A stretch of DNA of 64,000 nucleotides, from contig CAJNDS010002577.1 of NCBI GenBank assembly GCA_905221605.1, positions 264,001 to 328,000 on the forward strand. The letters run 5' to 3'. Positions 1 to 11,424 of the stretch are shown here, one piece after another. Below the pieces are notes generated by a model. The model saw only the letters and a list, made by a program, of their open reading frames with translations, did no database searches and had not been told where the DNA came from. Each line of letters starts with the position of its first letter. Position 1 is the first letter of the stretch. Source of the stretch: Symbiodinium natans. Lineage: Eukaryota > Sar > Dinophyceae > Suessiales > Symbiodiniaceae. The translations under genes were made by a program, and so were the position numbers.

Positions 1-3000
1 GTGGACAGCTCGCATTTTGTTGTTGGCCTGCCAGGGCAGGCCTACGTTAGGCTACGAGCCGACCTGGCCTGTTTTACGGTAGGGCGGTAGGGAGAAACAA
101 GGCCCATGACCTTGCAGAACGTCTCAGAGGAACTGCTTGGTGAGCCTTGACCAGGGACAAGGTGTCGAGCCGCAACTACGAGGCGTCAGCAAGCTTGAAA
201 CACTTGAAAGCTCTGCTACTGATGACAATGATGCCCCTTGCTCAGGGCGAACGCGCAAACCAGAGCAAGGACGAAAAGATTCGTGTGGTGACTACCGCCA
301 CGATTGACCCGTGTTTCCGGGTGTGAGATGCCATGGATGAGGCCTTTTTTCCGTGGGTTCGTGTCGTAGCGCTGTTTGGTAGCGTGGTTTTCCTATCTGG
401 GGCCCAGCTTTTGGCACACCGAGCACAGCTCTTACCACTTGGACTGCTTCCGACTTCCGAGAATCTGACCACTTTGACCGCAGCCGTGCTTCGGCTTAGT
501 GTGGATCTCGATCTGCCTCAGTGCAATGAAGCAGGCCCCCCCCCCCACGGAGCCCCACATGATCACGCCAGTCCGTCGTCATGCTGCCTGCTAGTGAACA
601 AGTAAAAGGGCCCTTTGTCACTTCTTTCCATGCAGGCCCTGTGCGCTTTATGCCTTGTGGCCTCAGCATGTGGCCTCTCCGTGGAGCAGAGGCTCCGGGG
701 CTTGAAAGGGGCTTTGAGTTGAGGCTTGAGATGGGGAGTGGAGTGCTGTCAAAGTTCTGTGAAGTGCTCGTGGCTCGTAGTTGTCAGCAGATTTCAGCAG
801 ACATTGCAAGCGCCCACTGCGCATGCCGCTGGTCACCCACCCGACTGCAGCATCTTCAGGGTGCCTTGTCTTAGGGGCTTAGGGGCCCTTCAAGTCTGAG
901 GCCACAAAAGAGGAGATACGAGGAGATATCATGGGCAGCTCCCGGAGCCTCCTAAGGGGGAACTCACGGGGAGACTTGGGAGACTCGAGGATCATCATTC
1001 TTTAATTCCCACTTCTCTGAGGGTGGGGCGAAGACAACGTGAAAGCAAGAGTAGGTGGAACTTCGTATATCTTCGTATAGTATGTCAAGTCGTGGAACCG
1101 GAGTTCTTGTAAGTGCGCTCGCCCCTGAGACTTGACACAGGCCGAGCCCCGATGCCAGCGTCCTTGCGCAGGTGGGGCTCCAAGGGTGATAGCTTTGATA
1201 TCAAAGGAGATCCAGAACTCCCAAAACTTTTGTGCAAAAGTCGCTCTTCCCATAGGGCCCTCTGAGTAAGGACTTGACATCTGAGGTGCCTGCACTTACC
1301 TCCGAACGCACCCGATGAAGCAGCGTTTAAATGGAGCGGATAATCAGAATGGTCTTCTGCATCCCGCTTTGGCATCTAGAATCCAAGAACCTGCAAAGCC
1401 AGATTTCTGCCAGACCATGTACTATTCGCGGGCCGTTGCATGACTCTGCTGCTACTGTGGTCTCAGGTCGATGACAGCTCGGGCAAGGTCGGTGCTTCCT
1501 TGCTTGAGGCAGGCGCCCTCGTGAGAGCACAAGGCAGTTTTACAGGTGTCTGCCTGCTTAGGTTTCCGATGGCTCCATGCAAGGCCGCCAGGCGGCCTCT
1601 GCACTATTTGTGATGATCGTTGTTGACAAGTTGATGTGGGTCTTCTGCGATGCGAGGAACGTGTCGAGACTCTCCTTAGCGCCGAGCAGTCTGCCTTGCT
1701 CTCCCAGGAGCAGGCACTGGGAATGTGGTGCCATGCGATGCCAAGGGCCTTGTTGCCGGCTTTGCGCGATGTTGCAGGCGCTCGAGCAGATTGCCGTGTG
1801 GATCCCAAGTGCAGAATGCGACTTTCGCATCCAGGGAAAAAAGCTGACTTCAGCTGAACAGACGTGCCATCAAGATCCCTCCTAACACCGGCAAGCCTCT
1901 CTCGTAGCATCATCGGTTGGATAGAAGCCCTCCGTTCTGGCACTGGCCCATAGGCCCAGCAAGCCTCCCTGGCCCAGCAGCAGCAAGAGCTGAGGGAGCG
2001 CGAGGCTAAGGCTCGACGGTCACAGACATAGGGGGCCTACCACTTGTCACGATGTAGACCATGGATGACGGATAGCTCCGTGCCCTCATGCTGTGCTCCG
2101 GTGTCCGGCAGGTGGAACAGGAGATCTCAACCAAAGTCAACGGGCTGGATGCCTCCTTGGCTCAGGTGCTTTGCCTCAGCCCGACTGCCATACCAGCAGC
2201 AAGTCCCAGGAAGCAGAGAAATAGTGAAGTGGGATGACAAGCTAGCTTGGGCAAACTGGCAATACCATGGCAATGAAGGTGTCTGCAACATCGCTGGGAG
2301 CCTACGTATGCCGTGACGCGGAGCTTCGCGCTGAGCGTCCTGGTTCCGGGACCCTTGTGGCTCTGCCAGGTCGTCCAGCTCCAGCTTGCAGGTGGGCACT
2401 GTGAAATGGCACTGAACGAGATTTGGAACTGCGAGGTTGACGAGGGGCAGGTAGTCGTAAATTCAAAAGCCGCTTTCTTGCAGTGTTCAGTCAATGTTAT
2501 GCTTTAGCAGAAGGCGCTTTCTCAGCTCAACGGCAAGGTGGGTTTGCAGACGGTCAAGCACATCATCCAGAAGGTGCGAACTGTAGGTGGTGCCTGGACG
2601 TCACTGCATGCAATCATGGGGCTTTTGGACTTGACGTCTTGCCGGCCCCCAGCCGCACTAGCAGGCGCACATTACATGACATTAGACGTTGCCAACCATG
2701 ATCGTAGATGTCTCTAGCATGCTACCATGCTACACGAAAAGAGCAAGCCGACGCCTGATCGTACCGCATGAAAATCTACTGACAAACTGCAACAAGGAAA
2801 GAGATGGAAAGTGATCATTGAGAGAGATATTGAAAGCATGGGCTGCGGCGCCTCTGCCGGCGGCGGGCCGATTGCGCCGCCGTCTCCGTCGAGGTACAAG
2901 GAGGAAAAGGAGGAGGCCGCTGGAGTGTCACTGGAGTGTCACAATTGTGTGTCACAATTGTGTGTCACAATTGTGTGTCACAATTGTCAAAGTGCCCCTC

Positions 3001-3480
3001 TTTGCAGCTCGTGCTTCCAGGATGTTTTCTCGAAGGGGCCGAAGGTTGGAGAGCATGTGGGAGCTTTGATGTCACAGCTTTTTGTTGGTAGTCGGAGAGT
3101 TGCAGTCTCACAGTCTCGCTTGTCAAGTTGCGCGCCTGGTTGAGGCCAAGGCTAGAGCATCGAGGAGCCTTGGCCGAGTCCATGCTATGGCCCAGGGCAG
3201 TACGGGAATAGTACTGGCCTTTTCTGCTGATCTGTATGCGGCCCCTCTGACCTTCCCAGCCTGGTTGCAAACCTGATGGCTCTTGTGCTCGCACGCAATG
3301 TTTCTGAAACTCGGTTTCCACGGTAGAAGATGTGAAATGCATGTGTCACGCAGGAAGAAGCCAACCAGGCCTCAAAGCATCTAGGACTACAGCACGATAC
3401 AGCGCAGCAAGGCTGCTGTCAGGGTTAAGGCGTGTTATGGCGTGTTCATACTGCAGGCATCTCTAGCTGCACCTACCTTG
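1..3480. other. No identified gene; possible decayed coding pieces
   Basis: Mixed-composition DNA with many short overlapping open frames but no long ORF and no domain I can name. A stretch near 1636-1857 (+) and one near 2500-2690 (+, read as a frame containing LNGKVGLQTVKHIIQKV) have protein-like composition and could be exons or decayed exons. Neither has a recognisable family, so I do not call genes here. Confidence 0.4.
2930..2990. repeat. 13-bp minisatellite (TGTCACAATTGTG)n
   Basis: About four head-to-tail copies of a 13-bp unit that contains the palindrome CACAATTGTG, preceded by two looser TGGAGTGTCAC units. Because the unit is self-complementary, single strands could form short hairpins. 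Confidence 0.85.
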
Positions 3481-3625
3481 CGCACCTGGCGAAGCAATGC
3501 CTCACCACAAGGGCCGGGCGCGTGATGTCGTTCCGCATCGAGAACATCGCACATCCAAGAAAGCCCCAGGCAATCCAAGCAAGACAGATTCGCCAGGGCT
3601 TGGCTTCATGCCATCACGAGCGGTG

Positions 3626-4399
3626 ATGGCTTTCGACTTGGACAGCTTCTCTGGTGCCCTGCCTTTTCCCAGAGAGTTATGGTCAAGAATGGCGTCATAC
3701 CTGGGCTTTGCAGATTTGTGCAGTTGTGAAATGTCTGCCAGATGTGTTTGGGACAGCTTGACCAAGGAGAACAATTTGTGGCAGGTGCTCTGCAGTTTGC
3801 ACTTCCCTGCCATGTGCCAATCTGTTGTGGATAATCCAGTCAAGTGCTCCTTCTTGCTGTCTCCCGATCTTCAGAAACCAACGCCAGAAACTCCGTTGGC
3901 TTGTATTGACTGGAAGATGCTCTTTGCCAGACGATGGCAGAAGCAACTCCACTGGGAGGGCCGTACTCGCCTGGGGAGTGGCCAAGCCGGCCGTACTTCT
4001 CGATGCACGGCCTGTGGAGAGAGTCTCCGTGAGGAGAGAGCCCCGAACGAGTGTGCTGTGCATCCTGGTGAGTTCCTGCCGCTCAACACAGATGCCTGGA
4101 GCCGGGCCGAGATTCAGCAGCTGCAATCGTATGCACTTGCGGCATGGCGAAGCATTGGTGGCACCTCCGCCATTCGACGAAGTGCCAGGATGTATCGGGG
4201 AGGAGGGCACTGGGCCAAAGGCTTGACTTTCAAAGGATGGGGCTCACAAGGCCACTGGGCAGAAGGACTGGGTACACGCCCAGGCTCTTTGAATCTTCGC
4301 GCGTGCATCGTCGGGCATGTGCCTTGCACTTGGTCCTGCTGTGGTTCTGACGAGCTGATAAGTGAGGGCTGCCAGACTGGCTGTCATCGATCTCGATGA
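3626..4399 (+). CDS. F-box protein with C-terminal CHORD-like zinc-binding segment
   Basis: A 257-residue ORF counted from the ATG at 3626; the frame is open further upstream to 3497, but that part looks like non-coding translation. Residues ~12-60 read as an F-box helix bundle (FPRELWSRMASYLGFADLC, then NNLWQVLCSLHFP and DWKMLFARRWQKQ). F-box proteins bring substrates to SCF ubiquitin ligases. The C-terminal half has paired Cys/His motifs: CTACGE, ECAVHPGEF, then CTWSCCG and GCQTGCH. Spacing and the WSCC core resemble CHORD zinc-binding domains, but ~95 residues separate the first and last pairs, so a small unspliced intron or an inserted loop is possible. Seen: the motifs. Known: the F-box role. 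Inferred: the fused domain architecture and zinc binding. No introns are needed to read it. Confidence 0.6.
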   Translation: MAFDLDSFSGALPFPRELWSRMASYLGFADLCSCEMSARCVWDSLTKENNLWQVLCSLHFPAMCQSVVDNPVKCSFLLSPDLQKPTPETPLACIDWKMLFARRWQKQLHWEGRTRLGSGQAGRTSRCTACGESLREERAPNECAVHPGEFLPLNTDAWSRAEIQQLQSYALAAWRSIGGTSAIRRSARMYRGGGHWAKGLTFKGWGSQGHWAEGLGTRPGSLNLRACIVGHVPCTWSCCGSDELISEGCQTGCHRSR

Positions 4400-5412
4400 G
4401 GTGCACCTCAGTGTACCTCGCTTTGGCTGTGCAATGGCCCTTTTTCTGTAAGGCTCACATCTGAGTCACGGACGCGCTGGCGCTACGACGTAGCAGCCGT
4501 ACTGTACATAAAGCATCGCAGCTTTCACTTCTTGATTGGCTGTGTAGTTCCATTAATGGCTTAGACTCGGCAAGATACTGTCGGCCACAGAGGACCATGA
4601 GAACTTCGGAGCACGGCAGGTCCGACCTCCCTTGTGGATTTCCTTCAGGTTGCATGCGCGTGGTGTGTTTCCCAGGAAATCTGGAAAGAAGAAGGCGGCA
4701 GAAGCAAAGGACATTGAGTGGCACAACAAGAATTGTACTGATTCGCAGTTCGACTCTTCCTTGCACCAGTGGGCATAGGCGGGATAGGGCACAGGGTGGA
4801 ACCACGCGAAGTCGGCTAGGCCTCACGAATGTCAGCAGCTCCGAGTGTCCAAGGAAAAGGTGAAGACTGTCAGAGAAGCATATCCGTGCCTGGCCACGAG
4901 AGATCACCGCAATCAAGTGCTGTGAAATTGGCTGCAGCGACATTCACTGAAATCAGAATATGTGGTGACTTGTAAGACTTGTACCTGACATGAACGAACC
5001 AAGGTTCGACGAGCGGAAGAAGAAGACGGTTCACAAGAGAGAAAATGCACCCCGGCAGTCTTCGCTCTGATTCGGCGCGAATGCCCTGCACCCCGAACCC
5101 AGCCCTCAAGCAGAACCTAGTAGTACTGTAGCCCAATGCACTTGAGTGCTACAGCCCCGCAACTCATGTTCCTCATGTTGGAGGACTGCTTCGCATGAAG
5201 TAGTGTCAGGTTTTGAGGCAGCTGCGCACCTCGAAACACGAGGTTAGATCTGGTGGCATTGATGATGTACTCAAAGCTGACAACTGGGGAAGCGTGGAGA
5301 TCTCGGACATAGGCAGGGAGAGGGAGGCTTTGAGCAACTCTGAACCGACAGCGGTTGGGCTGTTGGATCAGGGATTCCGGGATTCCGGGATGCCATGTCA
5401 TAGCTTTGGCTC

Positions 5413-5438
5413 ACATATACATATATATATATATATAT
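5413..5438. repeat. (AT)n microsatellite
   Basis: Uninterrupted alternating A/T run after a CATATAC start. Simple repeat with no gene content. Confidence 0.9.
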
Positions 5439-6504
5439 GGTAGGAACTGAAGTGCATGTGAAGGCCCGACGCGGCTGCTGTGCAACTTAGCTGCGTGTAT
5501 TCCAAACCCTGTCATCAGACTGATTCGACTGCGAGAGACCTGGGTTTGCCAACTCCTCCTGAAAGTTGCTTCTTTCAACATGCAAAAGGCGACATGTGTG
5601 GCGTCTTGCTCGTCGACCTCTACACAAACCCAGAGGACAGCAGTTGCAACATGAAACCAGCGAAGCTGAACCTACAGAACCTACACTGTGCAGAGTGCGA
5701 GGGAAGCAAAGTTCTCAGACTGGTCCACTGTGCAGATTCCATCCATTGCTGGTTGGGACTCCGAAATGCCGAATGCAGGAAATCCGCCACCAGGAGTTAA
5801 CCGCCAAACCTTCAGCCACGAGCTTGCATGATGTTCTCACAGGCATGGCAAGGCTCATTGGCAGCTCATTGCAGCTCTCATGGCTTTGACGAAGAATCAC
5901 TCTGCTTTTGGAGCCGGAGCCGGCACAAACCCTTCGAAAAGCAGATGAGCTTTGATTGGCACACGGCTCACTGGCCTGTGCTTAAAAAAATATGAAAAAG
6001 CCTCCAGGCCGTCCCCCTCCGCACCTGCTCTCAAGCTCAGAGAATCTCAGAGGGGTCCTGTGACCCTCTCCCCTGCTCGGTGTTCCTTCGCAGAACTTCT
6101 TCTTCGTTTGCCGCAACTGCCAGAGACACGATCGCAAACTCGAGCTGTCACTTGGTGATATGTTGGCGAGTTGGAGAGAGCAACTGCGTTTTGTGAGCAT
6201 TGGTTTTTCAGTTGGTCACCGTATGTCTTTTGAATCTTTTGTGGAAGCCTGGTAGCCAGCGCGACGGGCCCCGAGGTGCGTTCGATGTTTCAACACCAAA
6301 GCGCATCACCAAGAGGCCGATTCCGAATTTCATAGAGTTTTCCATAGTTTCCATAAGTTTTCCATAGTCCCGTGCCGGAGCAGTTCCAACATGTTTCAGC
6401 TTCGCTACGATGGCGTCTCTGAATCTCAGGATGGCGAGTCGTCGGTCAGTCCAAAGGCTAAGGCCAAAGGACTGGGAAGGCCAGAGTGGCATCAGCTTCG
6501 CTAC

Positions 6505-6562
6505 GTCGCGCACTATGCTTCACTATGCTTCACTACGCTTCACTACGCTTCACCATGCTTCG
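6505..6562. repeat. 10-bp tandem repeat (CACTAYGCTT)n
   Basis: Five to six consecutive copies of a 10-bp unit differing by C/T transitions. The array is open in two frames, so it gives artificial Thr/Leu/His-rich translations. Confidence 0.85.
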
Positions 6563-7105
6563 CTTACTTTCTTTGCTTGGTTTTCAGGATGGCTCAGAAG
6601 CACGCACGTTGTTATAACTGTTGTTCGAAGCAATGCATTTATGGCACTTCAATTGTGCACCGCCACACGGCTCTTAGGCGTAGGTCAGCGCAGTGCTGCA
6701 CGGCGGCATCATGGGATTTTGTTGTTTGGGTGCCAGGTCTAGCACGCACGGCGGCGGTGGGCGAGCTGGGACTCTGTCCGGAGGCTTAGGCCATCAAGAA
6801 TTTCTCAACAAACCTGCTGGTTACGCAAAAACAATGCGATATGCAGATGCTTGTAGTTAAAAAGATTGTTGTTATGGTGACACGCAGCTGCAGAGTGCCT
6901 AACTCATCCCAGCGTAGGTTGTTGTAAATGTGTTGCCGTCAGCCTTGGTTGTGGAAGATGGAGTCCAGTGAAGCATGGCAACAGAGGTCCGTGAGACAGC
7001 AGCGACGGGACACTGTGAGTCACTATAGAAAACGTATCCCGAGAGCCAAACTTCCAGCAAAGTTCTCATACACGTCCGTGGGCAGGCTCCGAGTCTGCAG
7101 GTGCC

Positions 7106-7460
7106 TTGGCAGAAGATAAGCTACGGGATCTCGTCTGCACCTTCAACAAGGTTTCGCTGCCCTGTGTGCCACATTTGTGCTTGCCCGAGACGTGCCCACG
7201 ACTTCGACGTCCTCTTTGGATGATGCCCGCAAAAGCTTGCCGAATGGCAGTTGGGAAGGCCCCACAAGCTAAAAATGTCAACGATGGCTCAAGTTTGACG
7301 GCACCACAGGCTTGTGCAAGTCCATTGGGTAAACATGTTTGCTATCATCTCAAGGTCACTTGGAAGAAGAAGGTGGCCGAAGACATGTTGCGTGCCCCAG
7401 CTGACACTGGCGAAGGGTTTCCGACCACAGCAGTCTTTCGAGTCTCGATTGTGCATTTCG
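7106..7460 (+). CDS. Possible exon, GIDE/MUL1-like segment
   Basis: A ~118-residue open stretch containing SPLGKHVCYHLKVTWKKK. This resembles the 'SPLxxxxCVYY+xxVxxK' signature of the GIDE domain found in MUL1-type membrane E3 ligases and in related dinoflagellate proteins. Only that short motif supports the call; the RING and transmembrane parts are not visible nearby. A neighbouring open stretch (7462-7680, +) could be another exon. Treat as a weak lead. Confidence 0.25.
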
Positions 7461-7816
7461 TGTGTTCGTTGTGTTCACGCTCAGGTATCAGCTGCGCTTC
7501 ATGAGCTCCGGAGTCGTTGTGGGCAAAGGCCCCATTGGCTGTCAAATAGAAGGGAAGTTCTACTGGAACAGCAAGACCTACAAGCCCAGCGGCTCAGCTG
7601 AAAGCTTGGGATTCTCAGCCTTACCCAATCTCTCCTCTAGCTTTCACATGCCTTCGCTGTATATGTGGCCAAGGCGTTGAGTGGACAGCAAGCTGGCCGC
7701 ACGTGTTTCTTTGTTTCTTCGAGCGAGTCACTTTGCTTCAGCCCTTTGCGGTAAGCTTCCGAGGAAAGCCACGACTGGGGAACCCTGACCTTCAGTGTCA
7801 CCGGTTTGCATCCACA

Positions 7817-8068
7817 TGTGTGTGTGTGTGCTAACGTGTGCTAACGTGTGCTTACGTGTGGTCACGCGTGCTCACATGTGTGCTAACGTGTGCTAACGTG
7901 TGCTAACGGTGCTCACGTGCTCATGTGTGTTCACGTGTGCTAACATGTGCTGACATGTGCTACAAGTTAGGTCGTGCTAATATGTGCTAGTGTGTTGTGC
8001 TGATGTGTGCCAATTGCGTGCTAATGTGTGCTGATGTGTGCTGATGTGTGCTGATGTGTGCTGATGTC
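7817..8068. repeat. GTGTGCTAAC-type minisatellite
   Basis: Roughly 25 degenerate copies of a 10-bp unit that drifts from GTGTGCTAAC to GTGTGCTGAT along the array. The last part (8030-8066) is nearly perfect. It sits in non-coding DNA. Confidence 0.9.
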
Positions 8069-8069
8069 T

Positions 8070-9645
8070 GCAGTAGACTTCTGGGAGGGCACTCTTGTCC
8101 CAGCCTCTGGCTTGTGGAGCTGTTGTTGAAAATGCCATCTACGAGCTCGTGGCCATCAGGGAGAGGTGATGCTGAAGGCGGAGAGGTCAGCTGAAGCCCA
8201 GCTGGCCAAGGATGAAGCATCCATGAAAATTGAAAGAAGACATGGCCCTGACCAGATGGGAGCGAGAGGAGGGGGCGGGTCCGGATATCGTATGTTCTCG
8301 GGCCCGTTACCCTGAAGACCTGGAGGCTAATAGTCGATGGCTGCAGACATCTGCAGACTCAGTTCTACAATGAAGCTTGTTCCGTCACACGCACCAGAGC
8401 TTCCTTGGTGAGGTGACGGGATTGAATTCAAAGCTCTGCTTAGCTTCTCCGTGCCCCAGCTGCAAAGTGCCCCCCGGCCTCTGTTAGCCGAGGCTGATGT
8501 CGACTCTGCTGCAAAGGAGCTTCACGGTAGCTTTACAGTGTCTGACGGCGGTCGTGGCACTGCCTCCTTGAAGTTCACGCCGGCTGAGTCCTAATGCGAC
8601 TGAGGTTCAACTAAGTTCTCACCAAAGTTCGGAGCAACCTGTTGGTTAGAGGCTGTTTAGCGGCTCTTTATGTCATTTACTAGACTTGCTCTTGGCGCAT
8701 CCGACAGGTCGTGCTCAGAAGTTCCGTGTTCTGCAGTCAGAAGTGTCCTGATGTTTAGGGTTTTGCCGGACCATCTCGAGGACACTTCTGAAAAATTCCG
8801 CCAGCGTTCCACATTAGGAACTACAGCAGTTTTCCTGAAAGAAAGCAAAAGAGAAAGGGGAGGGCAGGGTGAGATTCCAGTGTCTTTGTGGATCGCTGCT
8901 CTCGGGTGTATTTTGGATGGCCTTCCAGGAAAACTGGAGAAGAGGCCTGCATGTGCAATAGAGGATAGCCAAAGCACGCCTTTTAAAGAGAGCGGCTGCA
9001 GCAGCTGTCTGAGACACTGCTTGCATCTGTGCGTGCAACGTCTACAACGGTCAGGTTTAACACTCCCCGAGGCTGTCACGTCGTGCCAGTTTATATCAGT
9101 TTATGCTATCAGCCGTATCCTCGGGGGGGATGCTCGCTTTGAGACGCTTGGTACGCGCTTATGCTTTCGCAAAGAAAGACTTGGCAACAGAATCGGAGCT
9201 AGCGGAGCTGTCGGCTTGCCGCGCCTGGCTTCCGTCTGCAGTTTTTTTTTGGCAGACCTGGAAAGAGCAGCTCATCTCGGCAGCCGTCTACATGGCCGTC
9301 ATTTGCGCTGTCCATGACCTGAGCTTTGTTTGGGCTTCTGAGCTTGCAGAGGACCACGTTCGCTCCTTGTTTTGTGCCTGTCCCAATAAGGCTGGTTGGC
9401 TCTACGGCCAGTTCTGCACGTACGAATACGGCAGCCTCAGACAGGACCCTCACTGCTTGACTTCTTCGAGAGCAGACAGATCAGTGCATGTATCCAACAC
9501 TCAAGTTCATGCTACTCAAACATTTTTGCAAGTATTCGCAAAAGCTGTTGCTTGGTGTTGTGCTTGTGTTCCTCCTTGTCTCAACAAGCAGCTGTGTCAC
9601 ACCAACAGCCTGAGCGCACCTTGTAGCTGGCCACTGCTCCAAAAG
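8070..9645. other. Unassigned DNA with weak coding signal at its 3' end
   Basis: No recognised domain. The + frame from 9103 to about 9640 stays open for ~180 residues before running into the purine tract, with compositionally protein-like text (for example FFWQTWKEQLISAAVYMAVICAVHDLSFVWASEL would be a membrane-like segment). Its family is unknown and the downstream Arg/Glu-rich part is a translated repeat, so I leave it uncalled. Confidence 0.3.
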
Positions 9646-9647
9646 CG

Positions 9648-9886
9648 TGGAAGGAGAAGCAGAGGGGAAGCAGAGGGGAAGCAGAGGAAGAAGGAGAGGA
9701 AGGAGAGGAAGAATCAGAGGAAAAAGAAGAAGAGGGAGAAGAAGAGGAAACGGAGGAGGAAGAGGGCGAGGGAGAGGGAGAGGGAGGGGGAGAGGGAGAG
9801 GGAGAGGGAGAGGGAGAGGGAAGTGAGAGGGAGAGGGAGAGGGAGAGGGAGAGGGAGAGGGAGAGGGAGAGGGAGAGGGAGAGGGA
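9648..9886. repeat. Purine (GAGAGG/GAGGAA)n tract at the 5' edge of LINE copy 1
   Basis: A 240-bp stretch with almost only purines on the + strand, moving from GGGAAGCAGA-like units into perfect (GAGAGG)n. It directly abuts the 5' end of the LINE at 9887. The other end of the same LINE is also followed by purine repeats (18066-18137), which suggests insertion into a purine microsatellite. Confidence 0.9.
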
Positions 9887-9985
9887 CTCAAGCCACGAGC
9901 GGCTCGAGCCCCAGCCCGTGTCCAGGGGCAAACCGTGGAAAACGAGAGAGAGAGCTGGGAGAAGGGAGGAGAGGGGCAGCCTTGA

Positions 9986-10213
9986 GAGACCAGCCTCTGC
10001 TTCTCTGCCATAGCGTGCGAGCACCTCGGCATCTCCGCAACACTACGCGTCTACACCTTCGGGGTCCTGGACATCGAGAGGGGTGCGGTCGATCCACATC
10101 GTGAACCGCTGCTGGCCGACGAGCTCAGCTACATCCCGGGGGGGCGCGCGGGGGACTTTGTGTACGACTCCGAGAAGGGGGTCGGCGACCCTACTCATCC
10201 CGGAGGGGGCTAA
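9986..10213 (+). other. Conserved ATG-less frame in the LINE leader (putative ORF0), copy 1
   Basis: A 75-codon open frame with no ATG, ending at TAA 10211-10213. It contains LRVYTFGVLDIE and, later, REPLLADELSYI. The equivalent place in copy 2 (49402 onward, +) reads LRVFPPGVLTTI and QPLLAVLLHYL, so the translated text is conserved between two diverged copies. It may be a 5' extension of ORF1 joined by frameshift, a small protein with non-AUG start, or chance similarity of a conserved leader. Confidence 0.4.
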
Positions 10214-10298
10214 GGCGACCGAGGGCTTTGACCACCCCGCCAGGGACTGTGCCATCTCAGAGTCCGTGCTCTGGGCAACGACGCCGAGAGTGAGACCC

Positions 10299-11369
10299 AT
10301 GACTTCGTTGGCAGGGGGCACAGGCGAACATGCCTCACCCACCAAGCGCAAGGCGGCGGGGGAGGTAGTCGACGTGGAAGAGGGGGAGAAGCTCTCCTTG
10401 GAGGCCATCAAAGCCACCTTTGCAGCTGAGTTGCGGGGGCACCAAGAGGTCATGAAGGACCACCAGGATGTGATGAAGGAGGACATTCACAAGGCGGTGG
10501 GCGGGGTCAAGAAAGAGATGGCGGAGCGCATCAGCCTCGTCGAGAGTGAGGTGACGCAACAACTACAGACGACCCTGCTCCTCCTCAAGCAGCTCACCGA
10601 CAAGCAGGAAGTGCAAAGCGGGAAAATGGCTGCCCTGGTGGCGGGGCAAAAGACTTTGGAAGAGACTGTGGAGAGCAACCGCCGCACGCTGGAGGAGCGC
10701 ATTGAAAAGTTGGAAGCCGGAGGAGGGGGGCTGAGACCCTCAACCTATAGCACGGCCACTACGGAAGGAGATGGCATTGGGGGGCGCAGGACGCCCGCGC
10801 TGGTTGTCGGGGGATGGAACGACGACACGCCCGCGAACGAGGTCATTGAAAAAGCCACGGAGGTGTTGCGCCAACTACAAGTGGACCTGGACTACCAGGA
10901 CATCTTCGTGCCGGGGATCCGGAGGGGGTTTGCGCTCATCCCTCTCAAAGGGCCCAGAGATGGAGAAGGGGGGGAAGAACATCGCAGAAGAGTCCAAACG
11001 GCCATCACCCAGGTGCGGAACGCCAAGCTGCAGACAGGCCACTACCGCCAAGACACGGGGCAGCCGCGCTACATGTACCTCACCATCTCGCAGCCCCCGG
11101 AGAGGCGAATGCGAGCCAAGCTAGCAGCCAAAGTCAAGCGATGCATTTTGGAGCTGGGGGGCCGGCATGAACACCTTGAGGTGGAGTTCGCGACGGGCAC
11201 GGTGTGGTACAGGGGGACCAGAGTTTCCTCGGCAGTGAGCCCGGCCAACGAGGGAGCCGACAAAGTTGGACCGGGGTGGGCCAACGTGAAGGAAATTGCC
11301 AAGGTCCTCAAGATCGGCTTCGACAAGGCGGATCACCAGTGGCAGGGGCTCAGGGGGGCCCTGCAGTGA
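10299..11369 (+). CDS. LINE ORF1 protein, coiled coil plus RNA-binding-like region (copy 1)
   Basis: About 356 residues from the ATG at 10299; the frame is open upstream to 10083 but without ATG. Residues ~30-150 are heptad-rich and charged (EEGEKLSLEAIKATFAAEL through TLEERIEKLEAGGG), a likely coiled coil for oligomerisation as in L1-type ORF1 proteins. After a Gly linker comes a globular part starting PALVVGGWNDDTPANE, with VPGIRRGFALIPL and VEFATGTVWYRG. The 49.7-kb copy has the same blocks (PALIMGGWPEDTPASE, VPGIRRGYAIIPI, VEAEFATGTVWLNG), so this is the functional core. The inferred role is to bind the element's RNA and form the ribonucleoprotein. It ends ~55 bp before the ORF2 endonuclease text. 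Confidence 0.75.
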   Translation: MTSLAGGTGEHASPTKRKAAGEVVDVEEGEKLSLEAIKATFAAELRGHQEVMKDHQDVMKEDIHKAVGGVKKEMAERISLVESEVTQQLQTTLLLLKQLTDKQEVQSGKMAALVAGQKTLEETVESNRRTLEERIEKLEAGGGGLRPSTYSTATTEGDGIGGRRTPALVVGGWNDDTPANEVIEKATEVLRQLQVDLDYQDIFVPGIRRGFALIPLKGPRDGEGGEEHRRRVQTAITQVRNAKLQTGHYRQDTGQPRYMYLTISQPPERRMRAKLAAKVKRCILELGGRHEHLEVEFATGTVWYRGTRVSSAVSPANEGADKVGPGWANVKEIAKVLKIGFDKADHQWQGLRGALQ

Positions 11370-11424
11370 AAACGTGGCGCACGAAAGTTTCACACCCGGG
11401 GCGGGGGGCAAACCGCCCAGCCAG

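Larger units (their letters stand above)
4400..7105. other. Intergenic DNA without identified gene
   Basis: No ORF with a recognisable domain. It includes an AT dinucleotide run and a short 10-bp tandem repeat, listed separately. Short frames are present on both strands but none is persuasive. Confidence 0.4.

Noticed and set aside
7817-8068. CRISPR-like array
   Set aside because: A 10-bp direct tandem repeat without unique spacers in a eukaryotic genome; it is a minisatellite.
9640-10104. Arg/Glu/Lys-rich and Ser/Pro/Leu-rich ORFs on both strands over the purine tract
   Set aside because: They are translations of a simple (GAGAGG)n repeat, with no conserved sequence beyond the repeat.
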